From assembly GCA_002840905.1 (NCBI GenBank), contig PHDD01000015.1:1-64000 (forward strand): a stretch of DNA of 64,000 nucleotides. Direction: 5' to 3'. The stretch is from Bacteroidetes bacterium HGW-Bacteroidetes-4 (lineage in GTDB: Bacteria; Bacteroidota; Bacteroidia; Bacteroidales; SZUA-534). Shown in pieces: positions 29,832 to 39,558 of this stretch. The notes below the pieces were generated by a model that did no database searches, was not told the DNA's origin, and saw only the letters and a list, made by a program, of their open reading frames with translations. The translations under genes were made by a program, and so were the position numbers. The stretch's first letter is position 1. Every line of letters starts with the position of its first letter.

Positions 29832-29884
29832 TGTTATTCTCCTTTATTGTTTACTAAAACAATTGATTTAATTAATGGTTCGGA

Positions 29885-32389
29885 TTATACAAAAAACCGG
29901 CTCCCTACCTGGTAAACAACATACGAAAGTATCCAGGCAATTCCGGTGGTGTAGGTCACCATAAACAATGCCCAGCGCCAGCGGCCCGATTCTTTGGCAA
30001 TAGCACTGATTACCCCTACGCAAGGTGAATAAATTAGCACAAATATCAGAAATGCCAGTGCAATTACCGGAGTCAAAGCAGCCTGACCGGCTTTTGGGCC
30101 GGTTTCGTATTTCAGGTTGCGCAAACTCTCCACCATTTTTTGCGCATCTTCGCTTTCGCCGTTATTGGTTTGCAATAAAACACCCAAAGTGCTCACCACA
30201 ACCTCTTTAGCTGCCGTTCCGCTTAAAAGGGCAATTCCCATACGCCATTCAAAACCCAGCGGACGAATGGCCGGTTCAATAAAATGTCCGATGCGGCCCA
30301 GCCAGCTTTTTTCGAGTTGCTCGCTTGCCATCTGGTTTTGAATTTGAACCTTTTGAAATTGCAATGCTGCTATCTCAGTTTCGTCCAATGGAACATGCAA
30401 TTGGGTTTCAATAAACTCCAATTGCTGGGCGTAATCTTTACTGTAAATTACTTCGCGGGGGAAATAGCCCAAAGCCCATATTATAATAACCGCAATCAGA
30501 ATTACCCCGCCAACTTTCTGTACGTATTGCGCCGATTTGTCCCACATGTGTTTTACTGTCGATTTTAACGATGGAATTCGGTAAGGTGGCAACTCCATTA
30601 CAAAAGGTGCTTCTTTGGTTTTAAACAAAGTTTTATTGAACAGGTGCGCCGTACCCACAGCCAACAGAATCCCGGTAAGGTAAAGACTGATTAAAACCAG
30701 GGTTGGATTCTCAGGAAAAAACGCTCCGATAAAGAGAATATAAACCGGCAATCGTGCACTACACGACATAAAGGGTGTTATAAGCATGGTTAGCAAACGG
30801 TCGGTGCGGTTCCGGATAGTTCGGGTTGCCATTATGGCAGGCACATTACACCCAAATCCCATAATTAAAGGAATGAAAGAGCGGCCATGCAAACCAATTT
30901 TATGCATTACCTTGTCCATCATAAACGCTGCACGGGCCATATAGCCGGTATCTTCCATAAAGGAAATAAACAAAAATAGAATAATGATATTGGGTAGAAA
31001 TACCAGTACACTGCCCACTCCACTAATTATTCCATCGGTAAGCAAATCGTTAAACATTCCCTGGGGCAGCGTTTCTTTTAAAAGACCATTTAAATAGCTG
31101 AAGCCCATATCAATCCAGTCCATTGGATAGCTACCCAGCGTAAAGGTACTATAGAACATTATGAACATGAAAAATAAAAACAAAGGAACTCCCAATATAT
31201 GATTGGTTAGTATCTTATCGATGGCGTTGGTATAATGCCAACGTTTTGATTCTCCTTGCTTCAGTGTTTCTTTTAAAGCCCCACTGATAAAACCGTATTT
31301 GGCATCGGTAATAATGGCTTCAGTGTTTTCGCTAAACAAACTTTCAATTCGCGATACTTCTTTGTAAGTGGTTTTTAACACTTCTTTATTATCACTGTGC
31401 CTTGAAACAAAGCGAATCGCATGTCCATCCTGTTCAAGCAGTTTAACCGACAAGAATCTTGGCGACATGGCTGATATCAAATGCTTATCGTCCTTAATGT
31501 GCTGACGGATTTCTTTAATCGATTGCTCCACTTCTTTTCCATAATTAATATGGATGTGCCTTACATTGGGGTCGCGGTTTTCATAAACATCAATTATTTT
31601 ATGGAACAATTCATTAATCCCCTGGCCTTTTGTAGCTACTGTTGGAATAATAGGAATACCGAGCAATTTGCTGAGCTTTTTAATATCGAGCAAGGTTCCT
31701 GAATTCTCCAAATCGTCGTACATGTTTAACGCAATAACTACTTTAATGTCCATGTCGATGAGCTGTGTGGTAAGGTAAAGATTCCGCTCCAGGTTCGATG
31801 CATCGACCACATTAACCACAATATCGGGGTTGTTGTGAAAAATATGCTTGCGAACGTAAAGCTCCTCCGGTGTGTAGGCGGTAAGTGAATAAGTTCCGGG
31901 CAAATCAAACAACTCAAAATGGTAGCCTTGAAACGTATATTTATTTTGTTTGGCTTCGACAGTTACGCCGCTGTAATTTCCCACATGTTCTTTTGCACCA
32001 GAAACATAATTAAAAAGCGATGTTTTTCCGCAATTCGGATTCCCCACAAAAGCCACGCTAATCTTTTTACTGTGTTGGTTAACCGAAGTCTTTATTTTTT
32101 CGAGATCGATAATTCCTTCGTATTGTATTTCGGGCAACGAAGCGGCAATACTGGGAGTAATAACCTCAATTAAATGAGCCTCCGACGGACGCAGCGACAC
32201 GTGATAACCCATTACATTGTACTCGACAGGTCCCCGAAAAGGAGTTTTTTTTATCACCTCAACCAATTGTCCTTTCACAAAGCCCATCTCCATAATGCGC
32301 TTGCGGAATGAACCATAGCCTTTTACTTTAACAATTACGGCTTTTTCGCCGGCATTTATATCTGAAAGATTCATAATTAACTGCTTCAA
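29885..32389 (-). CDS. feoB: FeoA-FeoB fusion ferrous iron transporter
   Basis: N-terminal FeoA SH3-like domain (MNLSDINAGEKAVIVKVKGYGSFRKRIMEMGF), then GNPNCGKTSLFN, DLPGTYSL, NVVDASNLERNL and gate domains. Confidence 0.95.
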   Translation of the reverse strand: MKQLIMNLSDINAGEKAVIVKVKGYGSFRKRIMEMGFVKGQLVEVIKKTPFRGPVEYNVMGYHVSLRPSEAHLIEVITPSIAASLPEIQYEGIIDLEKIKTSVNQHSKKISVAFVGNPNCGKTSLFNYVSGAKEHVGNYSGVTVEAKQNKYTFQGYHFELFDLPGTYSLTAYTPEELYVRKHIFHNNPDIVVNVVDASNLERNLYLTTQLIDMDIKVVIALNMYDDLENSGTLLDIKKLSKLLGIPIIPTVATKGQGINELFHKIIDVYENRDPNVRHIHINYGKEVEQSIKEIRQHIKDDKHLISAMSPRFLSVKLLEQDGHAIRFVSRHSDNKEVLKTTYKEVSRIESLFSENTEAIITDAKYGFISGALKETLKQGESKRWHYTNAIDKILTNHILGVPLFLFFMFIMFYSTFTLGSYPMDWIDMGFSYLNGLLKETLPQGMFNDLLTDGIISGVGSVLVFLPNIIILFLFISFMEDTGYMARAAFMMDKVMHKIGLHGRSFIPLIMGFGCNVPAIMATRTIRNRTDRLLTMLITPFMSCSARLPVYILFIGAFFPENPTLVLISLYLTGILLAVGTAHLFNKTLFKTKEAPFVMELPPYRIPSLKSTVKHMWDKSAQYVQKVGGVILIAVIIIWALGYFPREVIYSKDYAQQLEFIETQLHVPLDETEIAALQFQKVQIQNQMASEQLEKSWLGRIGHFIEPAIRPLGFEWRMGIALLSGTAAKEVVVSTLGVLLQTNNGESEDAQKMVESLRNLKYETGPKAGQAALTPVIALAFLIFVLIYSPCVGVISAIAKESGRWRWALFMVTYTTGIAWILSYVVYQVGSRFFV

Positions 32390-32553
32390 ATGCCGGATTT
32401 ATTTCTTTGAAATCCCCCGGCATATTAACGCTGCAAAAATAGTGTTTTTTATTTATTTAGAATGATTTAAAATAAGATTCTTATTATGACAGATCGCAGC
32501 TTTTAAGCAATTATTTTGGCAGTATTTTTGTTTTATAAAGCACTTTGCTTGTT

Positions 32554-32561
32554 TAGTTTTG
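32554..32561 (+). promoter_or_regulatory. Candidate -7 element TAGTTTTG
   Basis: TAnnTTTG match 25 bp before the ATG at 32587. Confidence 0.35.
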
Positions 32562-32586
32562 TTACCTTACAGAAATCTTTGAAACC

Positions 32587-33366
32587 ATGGAAGACAATTT
32601 ATACGACAAACTAAAGTCGCTCACCGGAAAATTTCCGGACAAATTAAATATTTTAGAAGAACAAATCGACGTAAAACTCCAGATGGAGTATTTTAAACAT
32701 TCCAGCAAGCTAAAAAAGAAAACGGAAGTTGCTGTTGGTTTAACGCTTAATGATTTACCCGATATTTACGCCCCGGAACACACCAATGAAAGTATTAAAG
32801 AACAGTTGATAAAGCTGGCATCGATGGACGATCCCAAAGCCTACCGGATTATTGAAGACTATTTAAAGAATGGCCGTCCCGAACTCCGAGACTGGACCCT
32901 TTTGGCACAGCAAGAAAGTAAAATGCTACTCGAAAGTTCCCTGCTCGACGAGAATCAGATTTTTATAAGTACCGGATTGGGGGGTCGTGGAAACATGCTC
33001 CGTTATTTTATTGTATTTATTGGCGAAGAACCCCATGAATTCAATGAATTTCAAAAAAACATTATTTCATCGGAGTTTAGTTTTGCTTTAAAAAACAACC
33101 AGTCGGAGTTAGAAAAAATTACTTTTGATGACAATCTGGCTACCCTTTTGGTATTAATTCCTTTTGAAGTGCCGTTTCAAAAAGTTTTTCGCGATGCCAT
33201 TACCGAATGCAATAATTACGGAAATTTTTTAAAACCCAATTTTTTGGTAACCAATGTAAAAACATTAACTACCCAGGAGATTCACGACTTTATTCAACAT
33301 AACGAATTGCCTGACTCCAACGACTTCGACAATTTATCACTAAACCCCGAATCGGATGAAACATAA
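32587..33366 (+). CDS. Hypothetical protein
   Basis: 259 aa open frame followed by an 11-bp overlap with the next gene. No recognised motif. Confidence 0.78.
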   Translation: MEDNLYDKLKSLTGKFPDKLNILEEQIDVKLQMEYFKHSSKLKKKTEVAVGLTLNDLPDIYAPEHTNESIKEQLIKLASMDDPKAYRIIEDYLKNGRPELRDWTLLAQQESKMLLESSLLDENQIFISTGLGGRGNMLRYFIVFIGEEPHEFNEFQKNIISSEFSFALKNNQSELEKITFDDNLATLLVLIPFEVPFQKVFRDAITECNNYGNFLKPNFLVTNVKTLTTQEIHDFIQHNELPDSNDFDNLSLNPESDET

Positions 33367-33655
33367 AATTAACCTGGCGCTCCAGGTTTTACCCAGAGCA
33401 ACAGATAAAGACAGTTATACTTTGGTTGATGAGGCCATTGAAATTATTAAACAATCAGGTTTAAACTACCGGGTATGCCCTTTTGAAACAGTTATCGAAG
33501 GTTATTACGATGAGTTAATGGAAGTGGTAAAAAAAGTTCACGAGGCTTGTTATGCTGCCGGAACTGAAACCATGATGACTTACATAAAAATTCAATCGTC
33601 GGCTCAAAACCATGTTACTATCGATAACAAAATGGAAAAATACGATAACCAATAG
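33356..33655 (+). CDS. Thiamine-binding/MTH1187 (UPF0045)-like protein
   Basis: INLALQVLPRATDKDSYTLVDEAIEIIKQSGLNYRVCPFETVIEGYYDELMEVVKKVHEAC pattern. Confidence 0.8.
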   Translation: MKHKINLALQVLPRATDKDSYTLVDEAIEIIKQSGLNYRVCPFETVIEGYYDELMEVVKKVHEACYAAGTETMMTYIKIQSSAQNHVTIDNKMEKYDNQ

Positions 33656-33666
33656 CGTACCCTGCC

Positions 33667-33969
33667 ATGATAAAACATATTGTACTTTGGAAGCTAAAAG
33701 AACAGCATAACGGAAAAACAAAAGGAACACTGGCCAACGAAATGACCAGCCGCCTGCTGGAACTTAAAAAGCTAATTCCTGAAATAAAATTTATGGAGGT
33801 AGGCCGGAATGTAATTTACCCGGAACAGAATCACGATTTGGTTTTGGTAAGCGAGTTTAACAGTTTAGCCGATTTAGAGTTATATGCCACCCATCCGGAA
33901 CATCTTAAAGTGGTAGCCTTTGTAAAAGAAATAGTCACCAGCCGGGCGGCTATTGATTACGAATTATAA
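33667..33969 (+). CDS. Dabb (stress-responsive alpha/beta barrel) family protein
   Basis: MIKHIVLWKLKE ... ALDLELYATHPEH-type motif (ADLELYATHPEHLKVVAFVKEI). Confidence 0.85.
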   Translation: MIKHIVLWKLKEQHNGKTKGTLANEMTSRLLELKKLIPEIKFMEVGRNVIYPEQNHDLVLVSEFNSLADLELYATHPEHLKVVAFVKEIVTSRAAIDYEL

Positions 33970-33993
33970 AAAAGCCGGATTAACCGGCTTTTT
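33968..33993. terminator. Bidirectional intrinsic terminator
   Basis: AAAAAGCCGG-ATTAA-CCGGCTTTTT perfect 10-bp stem between convergent genes. Confidence 0.88.
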
Positions 33994-33996
33994 AAA

Positions 33997-34356
33997 CTAT
34001 TTTTTTTCTTGTAAATCTTCAAATGCTACATCGGTAAACTCACTGGCTTCAATAGTATCTGAAGCCTCCAACTCAGGTTGATTTTTTCTGATGTATGCTA
34101 CAACCTCATTCAGGCCTTCGGCAAATTTTTCAAAATCTTCTTTGTACAAAAATAATTTGTGCTTTTCAAAAGTAAACCTGCCATCGGTTTCAAAGCGCTT
34201 TTTACTTTCGGTAATGGTTAAATAATAATCATTCCGTTTGGTTGCTTTTACATCGAAGAAATAAGTTCTTTTTCCTGCTCTAACCGATTTTGAAAAAATC
34301 TCATCCCTTTCTTTTCCATTGTCATTCTTGTCAAATCCTTCCATCATCAAATACAC
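33997..34356 (-). CDS. PUR-alpha-like DNA/RNA-binding protein (DUF3276)
   Basis: IFSKSVRAGKRTYFFDVKATKRNDYYLTITESKK ... FTFEKHKLFLYKEDFEKF. Confidence 0.88.
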   Translation of the reverse strand: MYLMMEGFDKNDNGKERDEIFSKSVRAGKRTYFFDVKATKRNDYYLTITESKKRFETDGRFTFEKHKLFLYKEDFEKFAEGLNEVVAYIRKNQPELEASDTIEASEFTDVAFEDLQEKK

Positions 34357-34559
34357 ATTATATTTAGTAAACTCCGTTGGTAAATTAAAGCTATTATTGT
34401 AAACAAACTATTACCGGCACACATAAAATGCCATTTCAAATAAACACAATACTTTTTCAAAATCAAAATAAAATGATTTAATCCTTTAAAGCCAAGCAAA
34501 AAATCTTTAATTTTGCCCGCGATAAATTAGTTCTGAAACTATTAAGGCTCTTTAAATAA

Positions 34560-35501
34560 ATGATTAGTAGAAGGTTGTTGAGAATTAAAGTACTCCATAT
34601 TTTATATGCTTACTTTAATAGTAACGATGAGGGGTTAGCCCGATACGAAAAAGATCTCTTTTACAGCATCGAGAAATCGTATGATTTGTACCACCTGTTC
34701 TTTGTATTATTACTTGATGTAAAAGAATACGCAGTCTCCAAAATTGAATTAGCTAAAAACAAGCGAATCCCAACCCGGGAAGATTTAGATCCAAATATGC
34801 GGTTTGTCGAAAACCGAATCATCAAACAGTTAATGAGCACCAACCGGTTGTACCGCTATATCGATGAGCGGAAACTTAATTGGGCATATCATCCCGAATT
34901 AATAAAGCGGGTTTATAACGACATGCTTGAATCGGAATCGTATGCCAGCTACATGCAATCGGCCGAAAACACATACAAGAGAGATAAAGAATTCATCATT
35001 ACTTTTTTCTCAGAGTATCTGGTAAATTCCGATTTGTTGTACCAGATTCTTGAAGAACATTCCATTTTTTGGAACGACGACATTGAGTTCGTTCTCAGCA
35101 TGAATATTAAAACCATTGAGCGGGCCAAAGCCGGACAAGTTGACATTAATCTTTTTCAATTATTTAAAAACGAAGAAGATAAAGAATTTGCAAAAAAACT
35201 GCTCCGCATGGTGGTTTTAAATCATCAGGCTAACTCTGACCTAATTCAGGAAAATATAAAAAACTGGGATGTTGACCGTATTGCCCAAATGGATTTACTG
35301 GTAATGGAAATGGCCGTTACCGAGATACTGCAATTCCCAAGTATCCCAATAAAAGTAAGCTTTAACGAATACATTGAACTGGTTAAGTTTTACAGCACCA
35401 ACCGTAGCAACGCTTTTGTAAACGGAGTACTCGATAAAATTATTAACCAGCTTAAAGCCGATGGCAAAGTGCAAAAAGCCGGCCGGGGTTTGATGGAATA
35501 A
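34560..35501 (+). CDS. nusB: Transcription antitermination factor NusB
   Basis: C-terminal NusB motif (WDVDRIAQMDLLVMEMAVTEIL...IPIKVSFNEYIELVKFYSTNRSNAFVNGVLDKI). Confidence 0.93.
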   Translation: MISRRLLRIKVLHILYAYFNSNDEGLARYEKDLFYSIEKSYDLYHLFFVLLLDVKEYAVSKIELAKNKRIPTREDLDPNMRFVENRIIKQLMSTNRLYRYIDERKLNWAYHPELIKRVYNDMLESESYASYMQSAENTYKRDKEFIITFFSEYLVNSDLLYQILEEHSIFWNDDIEFVLSMNIKTIERAKAGQVDINLFQLFKNEEDKEFAKKLLRMVVLNHQANSDLIQENIKNWDVDRIAQMDLLVMEMAVTEILQFPSIPIKVSFNEYIELVKFYSTNRSNAFVNGVLDKIINQLKADGKVQKAGRGLME

Positions 35502-35559
35502 AAAATCGGTTCAATATTTGTATCAAAAGCAAACGTAAATTAAAAAATAGTTAAAGCCA

Positions 35560-36024
35560 ATGAATCGGATTGTTTTATTCTTACTTGTGATAGCAAGCCA
35601 TACCAGTTCCTGCAAACCGGGAAATCATTCCAAAGAAAGCAGCCAATCGGGCAACATAATAAATAACAATTCGCTGGAAAACCGAAATTCTGACACCAGT
35701 GCATTGCCAATTATTCAGTTTGAAAAAACAGCGCACAATTTTGGACAAATCATACAAGGCGAAAAAGTATCCTACACTTTTACATTTAAAAATATTGGAC
35801 AGGGCGATTTAATTATAAAAGATGCTATTGCTTCATGTGGCTGCACAGTTCCCAAATATAGTCGGAAACCCATAAAATCGGGAGAAGAAGGCAGGCTGGA
35901 AGTAATTTTCGACAGCAATAACCGTAGCGGAAAACAATTAAAAACGGTAACCGTATGGACCAATTGTAAACCAGAACAAATCAGGCTTCAACTAAGCGCT
36001 GAAATACAAGTACTTAATAAATAA
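35560..36024 (+). CDS. DUF1573 lipoprotein
   Basis: FEKTAHNFGQIIQGEKVSYTFTFKNIGQGDLIIKDAIASCGCTVPKYSRKPIKSGEEG. Confidence 0.92.
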   Translation: MNRIVLFLLVIASHTSSCKPGNHSKESSQSGNIINNNSLENRNSDTSALPIIQFEKTAHNFGQIIQGEKVSYTFTFKNIGQGDLIIKDAIASCGCTVPKYSRKPIKSGEEGRLEVIFDSNNRSGKQLKTVTVWTNCKPEQIRLQLSAEIQVLNK

Positions 36025-36035
36025 TAATTATAAAC

Positions 36036-36362
36036 ATGAATGTATTAACTTTTTTCCTGATGCAGCCAAGTGGCGAACAAGCAAGTCCACTGGGTTCTTT
36101 ATTACCTTTGGTATTAATCATTGCCATTTTCTACTTTTTCATGATCCGTCCTCAAATGAAAAGGCAAAAAGAGGTGCGCCAATTCCGCGAAGGAATTAAA
36201 AAAGGCGACAAAGTACTAACCGTAGGCGGAATTTACGGTAAAGTGTCGGAAGTAAAAGACACCACCGTAATTCTCGAAATTGCCGATGGTATAAGAATTA
36301 AAGTAGATAAAGCCGGCTTAGTAAAAGACAACTCTGACCTTGGTACCGAAACAGCCAAGTAA
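36036..36362 (+). CDS. yajC: Preprotein translocase subunit YajC
   Basis: LVLIIAIFYFFMIRPQMKRQKEVRQFREGIKKGDKVLTVGGIYGKV. Confidence 0.95.
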   Translation: MNVLTFFLMQPSGEQASPLGSLLPLVLIIAIFYFFMIRPQMKRQKEVRQFREGIKKGDKVLTVGGIYGKVSEVKDTTVILEIADGIRIKVDKAGLVKDNSDLGTETAK

Positions 36363-36499
36363 ATTTTATTGAATAATACCACCCGCAGGCTTTTTGTTTT
36401 TGTCCGTTTCGTAGTACAGATAAGAAATATTTGTATTTTTGGATTCAAACAAAGAGCTTTCGGGTTTTTTATTTTTTTCCAAATCAATACCTGTCAACG

Positions 36500-37504
36500 T
36501 TGAGTAAATTTAGGCTACATAAAATTCGGCAGTTTATAAAAATTCGCATTTTTTATCGCATCGACCGTAAAATACTGATATACTTAATATTTGTTGTCAT
36601 ATCTACGGTTTTTTGGTTTCTAAACAAACTCAACAACGAATACAATACCATTATTGAGTATCCGATCCGGTACACGCAGTTACCAAAAAATAAAATTCTG
36701 GTAAATGAGCTTCCCCAAAAATTAAAATTAAATGTTTCGGCTTACGGATACGATCTGATATTTTACAAAATATCGCCTGCTCCCTTTCCCATTGTGCTGA
36801 ATCTGGAATCATTCGATGCCAATCTGGAATCGCCAAAAGTTTCAAGCTTCAAATTATTAACACGCTACGCCCGCGAAGAAATTACCAACCAATTACCCAA
36901 CAACATTAATGTGCTCGATATACTTCCCGACACCCTGGTTTTTCAATTTGATAACCTGATTGACAAAAAAGTTCCAATAAAAGCTAATTTAACACTCAGT
37001 TTTGCACCACAATGCATGCAAAACGGGCCCGTTATTTTTAAACCCGACAGCCTTCTGGTAAGTGGTCCAACAAGTCTGATTGACACCTTACAGGCCATTT
37101 ATACCAAACCGCAAAGTTTTAGCAAACTCGATAAAACTTTACAACGAACCATTTACTTAGAAGAAATTACCAATTTAAGAACCGAGAAAAAAAAGGTTCA
37201 GGCTACCATTCCCATTGCAAAATTTACCGAAGCATCGTTCGATGTACACATTGTACCAATAAATGTACCCGATTCGCTGGAGTTAATAACCTTCCCGAGA
37301 AGCGTTCGGATTTCAGGTCTGGTTTCGCTTGCTGACTATGATATAATTAAGGCCGATGATTTTAGAGTGCAGGCCGATTATAATAATATTGTAACACTGA
37401 TTGGTCAAAAATTGCCAGTTCAGGTAATTGTTGCTCCATCGAATGTTAGAAACGTTACCTTTTTTCCTCCCAGTGTTGAATTTATTCTCGAAAAGAAACC
37501 ATGA
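36500..37504 (+). CDS. YbbR/CdaR-like domain protein
   Basis: N-terminal TM followed by YbbR-like repeats. TTG at 36500 (LSKFRLHK) proposed as start; ORF track begins at 36431. Confidence 0.78.
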   Translation: MSKFRLHKIRQFIKIRIFYRIDRKILIYLIFVVISTVFWFLNKLNNEYNTIIEYPIRYTQLPKNKILVNELPQKLKLNVSAYGYDLIFYKISPAPFPIVLNLESFDANLESPKVSSFKLLTRYAREEITNQLPNNINVLDILPDTLVFQFDNLIDKKVPIKANLTLSFAPQCMQNGPVIFKPDSLLVSGPTSLIDTLQAIYTKPQSFSKLDKTLQRTIYLEEITNLRTEKKKVQATIPIAKFTEASFDVHIVPINVPDSLELITFPRSVRISGLVSLADYDIIKADDFRVQADYNNIVTLIGQKLPVQVIVAPSNVRNVTFFPPSVEFILEKKP

Positions 37505-38088
37505 TAATTGTTGGACTTACCGGAGGCATTGGCAGTGGTAAAACCTATATTGCCCAAAAATTTCAAACACTCGGTATCCCAATATACAATAGCGATATAC
37601 GAGCCCGCGAACTAATGATGTTGGACAATGAGCTGATAGAAAATTTAAAACAATTATTTGGGTCCGAGGTTTATCGCAACCAAAAACTGAACAAAACGTT
37701 TATTGCAGAGCAAATTTTTAAGAACAAACAGTTGCTTCAAAAAATGAATCAACTGGTACATCCTAAGGTTCAAAACGATTTTGAACTTTGGAGTAAGCAA
37801 CATACTGATGCACCTTTTATAATAAAAGAAGCTGCCATACTTATTGAAAGCGGGGCTTATAAACAATGCAACTACATTATTGTAATTCTGGCTCCCAAAA
37901 CTTTACGCATGGAGCGGGTGATGAATCGCGACAACATGTCGCACGAGCAGTTTGTAAACATATTAAACAATCAGCTTAGTGACAAGGAACGATTGGAATT
38001 TGCCAACTTCACCATTCGCAACGATGGAACAGAAGAAGTGGATCAAAAGGTTAATGCGATTTACCAGCAAATTGTAAGTAAAAAGTAA
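37501..38088 (+). CDS. coaE: Dephospho-CoA kinase
   Basis: IVGLTGGIGSGKTYIAQKF, VHPKV; ATGA overlap with upstream gene. Confidence 0.95.
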   Translation: MIIVGLTGGIGSGKTYIAQKFQTLGIPIYNSDIRARELMMLDNELIENLKQLFGSEVYRNQKLNKTFIAEQIFKNKQLLQKMNQLVHPKVQNDFELWSKQHTDAPFIIKEAAILIESGAYKQCNYIIVILAPKTLRMERVMNRDNMSHEQFVNILNNQLSDKERLEFANFTIRNDGTEEVDQKVNAIYQQIVSKK

Positions 38089-38131
38089 ACGTTAAACCCT
38101 TTATAACACAAATAAAAAAAGAAATTAAAAA

Positions 38132-38860
38132 ATGAGTTTAGGAAAATGGATTGCCGGTGGATTAGGTTGGGCTTTTTTTGGTCCCATTGGCGGCATTGTA
38201 GGATTTTTGTTGGGTAGCGCCTTCGACGGCAATAATCAGGTTGGAATTCCCAAAGGAGCTTCGCCAAGCGGACAAACAACACGGGGCGACTTTATGGTAA
38301 GCCTTATTGTGCTTACTGCAGCTGTAATGAAAGCCGACGGAACGATAAAAAAGGCTGAGCTAGAATACGTAAAAAAATACCTTCTGCGCTCGTTTGGTCA
38401 GGAAGCAGCAACCGATGCCATACGCATGTTGCGCGATGTGCTAAAGCAGCAAATTCCGGTACAGGACATTAGCCGACAGATTGGTCAGCATCTCGATTAT
38501 TCGTCGAAACTGCAACTTTTACATTACTTGTTTGGCATTTCGAGCTCCGACGGGCAAACAAAGCTCAATGAGGTAGAACTGATAAAACAAATTTCTGGAT
38601 ACATGGGCGTTGGAGCATCTGATTTTAATTCCATCAAATCAATGTTTTACAGCGACACCCATATTGCTTATAGTATTTTAGGACTACAACCCAATGCAAC
38701 CAATGATGAAATTAAAAAAGCCTACCGGAAGATGGCTGTGGAATATCATCCCGACAAGGTGTCGTACCTGGGCGAAGACATTCAAAATTCAGCCAAAGAA
38801 AAGTTCCAAAAAATAAACGAAGCATATGAATCGCTAAAAAAAGAACGCGGGTTTGTTTAA
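38132..38860 (+). CDS. TerB-like/DnaJ domain protein (DjlA-like)
   Basis: Gly-rich N-terminal segment, TerB-like core, C-terminal J-domain with YHPDKV. Confidence 0.88.
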   Translation: MSLGKWIAGGLGWAFFGPIGGIVGFLLGSAFDGNNQVGIPKGASPSGQTTRGDFMVSLIVLTAAVMKADGTIKKAELEYVKKYLLRSFGQEAATDAIRMLRDVLKQQIPVQDISRQIGQHLDYSSKLQLLHYLFGISSSDGQTKLNEVELIKQISGYMGVGASDFNSIKSMFYSDTHIAYSILGLQPNATNDEIKKAYRKMAVEYHPDKVSYLGEDIQNSAKEKFQKINEAYESLKKERGFV

Positions 38861-38958
38861 TAGCATAGGTTTAACAAAAAAACTGCAAAAAAAACAGAAA
38901 CAAGACACAATGACCTATCAATTTTATAAAGGCATCGTGTAAAAACCAATCAATGTAT

Positions 38959-38966
38959 TATATTTG
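38959..38966 (+). promoter_or_regulatory. Candidate -7 element TATATTTG
   Basis: TAnnTTTG match 26 bp before the ATG at 38993. Confidence 0.4.
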
Positions 38967-38992
38967 CCACCTAAAATTATAAACGCTCAAAT

Positions 38993-39433
38993 ATGTTGAA
39001 AGATATTCTTGCAATTTCAGGTCAACCAGGATTATACAAACTGGTTTCGAATACAAAAAATGGAATTATTGTAGAGAATTTAGAAACCAAAAAGCGAATG
39101 CCGGCTTATGCCACTTCGAAGGTTAGTGCACTAAACGATATTGCTATTTATACGGTGAATGGTGAGGACAAACCTTTGATTGAAGTTTTTAATAACATCA
39201 GAAACAAAGAAAACGGTGGACAGGCAATTGATTCAAAATCGTCGAACGACGAACTGAAAACTTATTTTGAAACCATCATGCCCGAATACGACCAGGAAAG
39301 GGTGTATGTTTCTGATATGAAAAAAGTTGTTCAATGGTACAACCTTATTCAGAAACTCGACATGCTCCACTTGCTCGATGAAAAAGAAGAAACAGAAACC
39401 AATTCATCGGAAGAAAGCTCAGAAAAAGAATAA
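38993..39433 (+). CDS. DUF5606 family protein
   Basis: MLKDILAISGQPGLYKLVSNTKNGIIVENLETKKRMPAYATSKVSALNDIAIYT, typical Bacteroidota family. Confidence 0.85.
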   Translation: MLKDILAISGQPGLYKLVSNTKNGIIVENLETKKRMPAYATSKVSALNDIAIYTVNGEDKPLIEVFNNIRNKENGGQAIDSKSSNDELKTYFETIMPEYDQERVYVSDMKKVVQWYNLIQKLDMLHLLDEKEETETNSSEESSEKE

Positions 39434-39558
39434 ATTATTATAGTAAAAACATAACAAAAGCATGACCAAACAGTCGTGCTTTTGTCATTTTCAATACAAC
39501 ATAATTTGCCTTTATTTGTTTTTAATTACATCATTACCAAACTGAAAACTTTACCGTT

